10,523 nt of DNA. Origin: Flavobacteriales bacterium. GTDB lineage: Bacteria > Bacteroidota > Bacteroidia > Flavobacteriales_D > Cryomorphaceae. Numbering within the stretch: position 1 is the first letter of the stretch; every line of letters starts with the position of its first letter. The DNA is taken from contig JAIVHQ010000041.1 of assembly GCA_020200995.1 (NCBI GenBank), positions 1 to 10,523 on the forward strand, in the 5' to 3' direction. The notes under the pieces are model-generated. The model did not search any database and had not been told where the DNA came from. It saw only the letters and a program-made list of their open reading frames with translations. Of this stretch, positions 7,084 to 10,523 are shown in pieces. Position numbers and translations under genes: made by a program.

Positions 7084-7321
7084 TTTGGTATGTGTCGCTC
7101 GCGTCATTTCCACTTCAGAAAATTTTTCTCAAAGCGAAATTCCTCTAAACCATTGCTCATAACCCGCATAAATCTTACACGGCGAGGCTGCTCCTTATCA
7201 TCTGTGTCAATGTCTGAGAGAGTCGAAAAAGCCCTGACAGCAGCAAGATCATTCCTTCCTAGCAAAAAAAAGCGGCCCTTATCACGCGAAAAAGTTAATT
7301 CTTAATCGCTCAAGGAACAGG

Positions 7322-7780
7322 TCAATCTTTATCGTCTTCCGAATTGATTCTGAACCTAATCGGTAGTGTTTGCTTCACCCGAACAGCCTTACCATTTTTC
7401 CTGCCTGGCTTCATTTGCGGCAAACTCGAAACGACCCTTACCGCTTCGTGATTCAGTGATTCATCCACATTGCGGCCCATGCCACCCATCAGCTGAACAT
7501 TGGTCACTTCTCCCGACTCTTCGATTATATATTCAACATAAACAGTGCCTTCGGCCTTTTTTTTCTTTGCTTCTTCGGGGTATCTTATTTCCTGACTGAT
7601 GAATTTAGAGATCATCCTAAGCGTGCAGCTCGACATTTCGTCATAACTTTTAAGCGAATCGCAGCCGGGATACACGGGCATCTCATCAACCATCGTAAAT
7701 ACTTGTCCCGATTCTTGCGCATATGAGGCAGTAAAGCCAATCGAGAGCAGAACCATACAGCTTAAGAGAAACTTCTTCAT
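7322..7780 (-). CDS. Small exported protein with a TonB C-terminal domain
   Basis: The 152-residue product starts with a Sec signal peptide (MKKFLLSCMVLLSIGFTASYA, cleavage expected after Ala21). It continues with the segment VDEMPVYPGCDSL, common at the front of Bacteroidota TonB-family proteins, with Cys40 and Cys52 that could form a disulfide. The TonB C-terminal fold runs from YPEEAKKK (67-74) through GTVYVEYIIEESGEV and ends with VKQTLPIRFRI (135-145). Full TonB couples the inner-membrane ExbBD motor to outer-membrane receptors. This protein has no lasting membrane anchor and no proline-rich linker, so a periplasmic accessory or partner-binding role is more likely than a complete energy transducer. 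Base composition is more AT-rich than lysS or asd. It is a single gene with palindromic repeats on both sides. The domain call is secure; the role is inferred. Confidence 0.88.
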   Translation of the reverse strand: MKKFLLSCMVLLSIGFTASYAQESGQVFTMVDEMPVYPGCDSLKSYDEMSSCTLRMISKFISQEIRYPEEAKKKKAEGTVYVEYIIEESGEVTNVQLMGGMGRNVDESLNHEAVRVVSSLPQMKPGRKNGKAVRVKQTLPIRFRINSEDDKD

Positions 7781-7800
7781 TAGTTTGATTATTTAGTATT

Positions 7801-7808
7801 CAAAGATC
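7801..7808 (-). promoter_or_regulatory. Possible -7 box for the TonB-domain gene (GATCTTTG)
   Basis: GATCTTTG on the minus strand differs by one base from TAnnTTTG and lies 20 bp before the ATG at 7780. No convincing TTG is seen at the -33 position, so this is a weak call. Confidence 0.3.
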
Positions 7809-7870
7809 AATGTAAGAAATAATGGCTAAATACACACTTGATGAGCGCATTAACAAGTGACGGTCCATAA

Positions 7871-7992
7871 AGTCCGCTATCATGTCTGCGGCTCAGTCTT
7901 CGATCCGCAATGGTGCGGAACTATTTTTCAAAATTCGATTACGGGAAGGTTTCTTGGATAGATCTTCCGCAGCATTGCAAGTGCAGCGGAGC
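7871..7992 (+). repeat. Long-palindrome MITE-like repeat, copy 3 (diverged, shortened right arm)
   Basis: The left part (GTCCGCTATCATGTC, then CAGTCTTCGATC) is a degenerate version of the left arm of copies 1 and 2. The core matches copy 1 closely: GGAAGGTTTCTTGGAT is shared, and GCGGAACTATTTTTCAAAAT differs by two bases. The inner stem GTGCGGAA/TTCCGCAGCAT is preserved with one mismatch. The right arm has lost about 40 bp and jumps from GCAGCATTGCAA to the terminal GTGCAGCGGAGC. Orientation is the same as copies 1 and 2. Confidence 0.75.
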
Positions 7993-8014
7993 CTTGCGGT
8001 TCATCACAAACATT

Positions 8015-8039
8015 TTCCTTAATCGACCTTCCGCAGCAT
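8015..8039 (+). repeat. Fragment of the palindromic repeat (right inner arm)
   Basis: TTCCTTAATCGACCTTCCGC, then AGCAT, resembles the core-to-right-arm stretch of copy 3 (TTCTTGGATAGATCTTCCGC, then AGCAT at about 7951-7975). It looks like a leftover of a further copy or an internal duplication, about 40 bp downstream of copy 3. Confidence 0.45.
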
Positions 8040-8050
8040 CATTCTCAATC

Positions 8051-8079
8051 AAAAAAAAACCGCAACACAAAGCTGCGGC
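8051..8079 (-). terminator. Rho-independent terminator after the small membrane-protein gene
   Basis: Read on the minus strand, CCGCA (8077-8073) and TGCGG (8064-8060) form a 5-bp stem, extendable by G-T pairs on both ends, around a short loop. A run of T follows at once (8059-8051). It lies about 50 bp past the stop of the 8126-8407 gene, in the right direction. Confidence 0.65.
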
Positions 8080-8125
8080 ATATCAAATAAGAAGAACGAT
8101 ACAAGAAATTTTGAGCGGAAAACGC

Positions 8126-8407
8126 TCAGCCATTGCAACCTTCGCGCTCCTCGGCCTCTTCGAGGCAGCGCTGTGAAGCGCGGTAATTGTCATATACGGC
8201 AAGGCCGGCGATGAAAAAGCCAAAAGTAAGGAACAGCAGTATCCAGTTTTCGGTGTAGAGGCTGTGGTAAAAAATCACGAGGTTGCCTACCGACAAAGCG
8301 TGGAAGAGGAAGTAGTTCACGTTTTTGACTTTGCGCAGTTCTCCCGCGGTCAATCGGCTCAAGTCCTCAATTCCCATAACTCTGTTTCGTTTCAAGATAG
8401 CTTGCAT
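8126..8407 (-). CDS. Small two-helix membrane protein of unknown function
   Basis: I do not recognise a family. From the ATG at 8407 the product has 93 residues. An in-frame ATG at 8377 (MGIEDLSRLT) would give 83 and is equally plausible. Numbered from the second start, a short polar segment with basic residues (ELRKVKN, 13-19) is followed by two predicted membrane helices at about 22-41 (LFHALSVGNLVIFYHSLY) and 45-63 (WILLFLTFGFFIAGLAVY), separated by a three- or four-residue turn. A charged tail follows (NYRASQRCLEEAEERE). The positive charge before helix 1 suggests both ends face the cytoplasm. The gene has its own promoter-like element and a downstream terminator, which supports it being real despite its size. 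Nothing nearby points to a function. Confidence 0.7.
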   Translation of the reverse strand: MQAILKRNRVMGIEDLSRLTAGELRKVKNVNYFLFHALSVGNLVIFYHSLYTENWILLFLTFGFFIAGLAVYDNYRASQRCLEEAEEREGCNG

Positions 8408-8434
8408 AGAACGTGTTTTTTTTTGAAAGGGTTA

Positions 8435-8465
8435 CGAATTTAGGGCATTTCAGCGGGAATGTCAA
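8435..8465 (-). promoter_or_regulatory. Promoter of the small membrane-protein gene (TTG-N20-TAAATTCG)
   Basis: On the minus strand TTG (8465-8463) is followed after 20 bp by TAAATTCG (8442-8435), one base from TAnnTTTG. The start of transcription would be near 8428, leaving about 20 nt to the first ATG or about 50 nt to the second. The element lies in the short gap after the cyclophilin gene, so this gene need not depend on read-through. Confidence 0.5.
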
Positions 8466-8491
8466 ACGGGGGGAAGCACTCAGCGCGGCTT

Positions 8492-10420
8492 TCAGGGCCT
8501 AACCACCCTTATGGAATCGATCGTGGCGCCGGTGGAAAGGTCGGTGATGGCGTCAAATCCCTCTGTGATGGCGCCGATCACGGTGTAGCGGCCGTCGAGC
8601 CTTGGGGTAACTCCGTGGGCGATGAAAAACTGGCTGCCTTCGGTGTCAGGTCCCGCAGAGGCCAGGCCCACCACCCCTCTGCCGAATTGAAGCGAAGAAA
8701 ATTCGGAACGAAGGCTGTAATCGACGCTGTGAAACCCGTCGCCGACAGGACACCCGCCCTGGGTGACAAAGCCGGGCACCACCCGGTGAAAATTGAGACC
8801 GTCGTAAAATCCGGAATCCGCCAAAGTGATGAAAGAAGAAACAGAGCCCGGGGCGTCCTCGATCAGCAACAAAAGCTCAATACTTCGGCCTTCCGTATAA
8901 ATGCGGGCGCGGGTTTTTCGGTCAATTTTGGCAACCGCCTCCCAATCTATCGGATGGTTGAAAACGGGACGGAACGGTGAAAATGCTTCACCTTTCAGTT
9001 CGCTGCAAGCGGCGAGCAAGGCATTGCGGGTTTCGGTTTGGCCGGGTTCGGGAAAACGAAGGGCGGCTTGGCGCAAAGCTGCAGTATCGGCCTCGAACAA
9101 AGATTTGAAACGGGGGCGGCGGGCGGCTTCCGCAAAGACGGTCACCGGGCCTGCGCCGCCTCCGGCAAACTCGCGAAGCGCGGCTCCTCGCATGCTTTCA
9201 GGCCATTTAGCAAACCGTTCTGCCCCGGTGCACAGGGCTTCGGCGGCGGCCGCTGATGCGGGGCCGGACAAGTGGACGTGGCGCAGCAGGGTGTCGCGCG
9301 CCCCCGGAATAAAGCCGAGCACCCGGAGCATGGCGGGGTGCGATGCTTCCGAAGGCCGTGAGTTCCACACCTCGCTCCACAGCTGCCAACCGGCTTCCAT
9401 ATTTGCCGAAAGGCGCAATGTATAAGCGACGGCTGCCGCACTCACCTCGGGCACCTCACTGCTGAGGGCAATGCCGCGCATAGAAGGTACAGCCGACGTA
9501 TCGGTGAGCCCGCCGAGCCTGCCCGCCGCGGCCATGGCCACCCAGGTGCGGCCGTCTTCGAGGGCATCCAACACGAAGGAGCGAGCGGGCTCGATGTTCA
9601 CATTTTTGAAGGCATTGACTGCAGCGGCACTCACGGCGGGATCGCGGTCGTTGGCCGCAATATCGACGAGGAACTTATCGCCTGTGGAGGTGAAGGTCAA
9701 GGCAGTCACTGCCGCTGCACGCACATGGCGCGACTCATCTTCGCGAGCGGCGCGGCGTATGGTTTCGGCATAAGGTTCGAGGTTGAATACGCCGGCTTCC
9801 GCCAAAATCAGAGCAGCTGCGATGCGGGTTTCCGTTTCCGTGGCATTCACGTGGGCCACGACGGTGCGCAGGTGGTCGTCAGTGAGCAATCCGCGACGTG
9901 CGGCAAAGTAAATGCCTCGAAGCTTTCCGGCCTCTTCGGCGGCGGTATTGGGCTCGTGCCTGATCAGAAAAGCCATGGCACGGGGGTGGGCGCATTTGCC
10001 GATGGCTTCGAGAAGCTCGGCCTTCACCTCGGGGATGGTGGCTTTGCGCATGGTCTTTTCGAGGGCCTCGAGGGCAATGGTGTCGCGGTACTGCCCGATG
10101 GCCCAAGCCGCGTCGAGCCGCACGTAAGGAATGGGATCAGAGAGCAGCGGGACGAGTGCGCCGAAGAGCAGAGAATCGGGCATGGAGCCCACAAGGCGGG
10201 CAAATGCGCGGCGGTAAGCGGCCGTATTGTGGGTGGCGCCGGGCAGGAGCGCCTCGGCATCCCGCCGATCGGCGGCGGTGTACATGCGCACCAGTTCGGG
10301 GTCTTCAAACATGTTGGCATCGCCGATGCGGCGGTCTTCAGTGTTGCCTCCGCAGCCCATCAGCAGAGCGATCAATGAGATAGAAAAAGCCGAAAAGCCG
10401 GCCTTGAGAATTCTGTGCAT
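8492..10420 (-). CDS. Lipoprotein with HEAT repeats and a C-terminal cyclophilin-type peptidyl-prolyl isomerase
   Basis: The 642-residue protein begins with a lipoprotein signal (MHRILKAGFSAFSISLIALL then MGCGG; lipid-modified Cys23). This supports the ATG at 10420 over the in-frame ATG at 10471. Residues from about 60 to 470 are helical pairs of HEAT type (for example DPIPYVRLDAAWAIGQYRD, DESRHVRAAAVTALTF, DPAVSAAAVNAFKNV), a scaffold for binding other proteins. Residues from about 505 to 642 form a cyclophilin domain that catalyses prolyl cis-trans isomerisation. FHRVVPGFVTQGG (544-556) supplies Arg546, Phe551 and Gln554, equivalent to Arg55, Phe60 and Gln63 of human CypA. GSQFFIAHG (595-603) and LDGRYTVIG (608-616) complete the site. 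The CypA Trp121 position is Arg607, which would weaken cyclosporin binding. It is likely an envelope-anchored periplasmic folding factor. No terminator is evident. Confidence 0.93.
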   Translation of the reverse strand: MHRILKAGFSAFSISLIALLMGCGGNTEDRRIGDANMFEDPELVRMYTAADRRDAEALLPGATHNTAAYRRAFARLVGSMPDSLLFGALVPLLSDPIPYVRLDAAWAIGQYRDTIALEALEKTMRKATIPEVKAELLEAIGKCAHPRAMAFLIRHEPNTAAEEAGKLRGIYFAARRGLLTDDHLRTVVAHVNATETETRIAAALILAEAGVFNLEPYAETIRRAAREDESRHVRAAAVTALTFTSTGDKFLVDIAANDRDPAVSAAAVNAFKNVNIEPARSFVLDALEDGRTWVAMAAAGRLGGLTDTSAVPSMRGIALSSEVPEVSAAAVAYTLRLSANMEAGWQLWSEVWNSRPSEASHPAMLRVLGFIPGARDTLLRHVHLSGPASAAAAEALCTGAERFAKWPESMRGAALREFAGGGAGPVTVFAEAARRPRFKSLFEADTAALRQAALRFPEPGQTETRNALLAACSELKGEAFSPFRPVFNHPIDWEAVAKIDRKTRARIYTEGRSIELLLLIEDAPGSVSSFITLADSGFYDGLNFHRVVPGFVTQGGCPVGDGFHSVDYSLRSEFSSLQFGRGVVGLASAGPDTEGSQFFIAHGVTPRLDGRYTVIGAITEGFDAITDLSTGATIDSIRVVRP

Positions 10421-10438
10421 AGATTTGGATTCAGGCAC

Positions 10439-10471
10439 CGAATCTAAGAACATTTCTATCTTTAGCCGCAA
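10439..10471 (-). promoter_or_regulatory. Promoter of the HEAT-cyclophilin lipoprotein gene (TTG-N22-TAGATTCG)
   Basis: On the minus strand TTG (10471-10469) precedes TAGATTCG (10446-10439) by 22 bp. The -7 box differs from TAnnTTTG by one base. The leader before the ATG at 10420 would be short, about 10-15 nt. Confidence 0.45.
10457..10464 (+). promoter_or_regulatory. Possible -7 box for the gene at the right edge (TATCTTTA)
   Basis: TATCTTTA is one base from TAnnTTTG and lies 22 bp before the ATG at 10487. It overlaps the promoter of the divergent lipoprotein gene. A TTG exists at 10425-10427, but its 29-bp spacing is too long to count. Confidence 0.35.
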
Positions 10472-10486
10472 TTTAAAAGTAGCCGA

Positions 10487-10523
10487 ATGGCAGTTGAAAA
10501 GCGAATAGGAGTGATAGGCGGAG
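10487..10523 (+). CDS. Start of a gene with a Rossmann-type N-terminus (cut by window edge)
   Basis: Only 12 codons are visible: MAVEKRIGVIGG. A beta strand followed by a glycine-rich turn (GVIGG) is the usual start of NAD(P)- or FAD-binding enzymes. Bacteroidota glycerol-3-phosphate dehydrogenase (GpsA) begins in a similar way, but so do many others, so no symbol is given. The gene is divergent from the lipoprotein gene with a 66-bp gap. Confidence 0.55.
   Translation, partial: MAVEKRIGVIGG

Larger units (their letters stand above)
6614..7321. other. Intergenic interval of 708 bp holding two palindromic repeats
   Basis: No credible coding sequence lies between lysS and the TonB-domain gene. 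The interval holds repeat copies 1 and 2, a 90-bp spacer between them (6833-6921), and about 240 bp (7084-7321) of AT-richer sequence. The latter has a run of eight A at 7264-7271, which would be a T-tract for minus-strand transcripts from the TonB-domain gene, but no clear hairpin precedes it. Open frames that cross the interval run through the repeats and have no recognisable protein features. Confidence 0.7.
7781..8125. other. Intergenic interval of 345 bp between the TonB-domain gene and the small membrane-protein gene
   Basis: It contains the probable promoter region of the TonB-domain gene (7781-7860), repeat copy 3, a repeat fragment and a minus-strand terminator for the next gene. A CACTTG/CAAGTG inverted pair (7835-7840 and 7854-7859) lies just outside repeat copy 3. 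Nothing in it looks coding. Confidence 0.65.

Noticed and set aside
7260..7290. Rho-independent terminator for the TonB-domain gene
   Set aside because: A run of eight T on the minus strand is present, but the preceding sequence gives only a three-base stem, so it is not supported.
6704..7305. Several open frames crossing the repeat interval
   Set aside because: They consist largely of translated palindromic repeat (both strands give similar peptides) and lack protein features.
7210..7305. A 31-residue basic peptide frame beginning MSERVEKALTAARSF
   Set aside because: It reads like a plausible basic peptide, but it is very short, has no promoter or family support, and may be a remnant of a lost gene.
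7835..7859. CACTTG/CAAGTG inverted pair upstream of the TonB-domain gene as an operator
   Set aside because: Six-base arms with a 13-bp spacer are easily found by chance, and there is no regulator gene nearby.
6660..8040. CRISPR array
   Set aside because: Only three copies, of about 120-170 bp, with irregular spacing of 90 to 790 bp; this is not a repeat-spacer pattern.

Overview
This looks like a chromosomal segment from a member of the Bacteroidota, most likely a Flavobacteriales lineage of the Cryomorphaceae/Schleiferiaceae type. Support comes from a secreted lamin-tail-domain (LTD) protein, a TonB-C-terminal protein with a Bacteroidota-type 'YPGC' N-terminal segment, a lysyl-tRNA synthetase with the C-terminal extension typical of the phylum, a lipoprotein carrying HEAT repeats and a cyclophilin domain, and -7 boxes matching the Bacteroidota consensus TAnnTTTG. 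The core genes are GC-rich. The stretch from about 6.6 to 8.1 kb is visibly more AT-rich.

Layout, left to right. (1) Positions 1-2047, minus strand: the N-terminal and central part of a large secreted surface protein with a signal peptide, a jelly-roll-like region, and alternating Ig-like and LTD modules. The reading frame is broken once near 1590-1616, and the 3' end lies outside the window. (2) 2116-3102, plus strand: asd (aspartate-semialdehyde dehydrogenase), divergent from the LTD gene. (3) 3124-4793, minus strand: a two-gene unit of bifunctional phosphoglucose/phosphomannose isomerase followed by lipB, which overlaps it through a TTGA stop/start. It converges on asd at a GC-rich hairpin that contains both stop codons. 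(4) 4889-6613, plus strand: lysS, divergent from the isomerase gene, with recognisable promoters facing both ways. (5) 6614-8125: an AT-richer accessory interval with three same-orientation copies, plus a fragment, of a roughly 160-bp long-palindrome repeat resembling a MITE (miniature inverted-repeat transposable element). They bracket one small TonB-domain gene on the minus strand. (6) 8126-8407, minus strand: a small two-helix membrane protein of unknown function with its own promoter and a rho-independent terminator. (7) 8492-10420, minus strand: a 642-residue lipoprotein combining HEAT repeats with a cyclophilin-type peptidyl-prolyl isomerase. (8) 10487 to the right edge: the first 12 codons of a divergent gene whose N-terminus is a Rossmann-type dinucleotide-binding start.

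Most genes are housekeeping: amino-acid biosynthesis from aspartate, sugar-phosphate isomerisation, lipoate attachment and tRNA charging. They do not form one pathway. The main accessory features are the palindromic repeat family around the TonB-domain gene and the frameshifted LTD gene. I see no CRISPR array, phage genes, transposase, tRNA or rRNA. I found no convincing new multi-gene system here; the repeat family is the best candidate for something undescribed.
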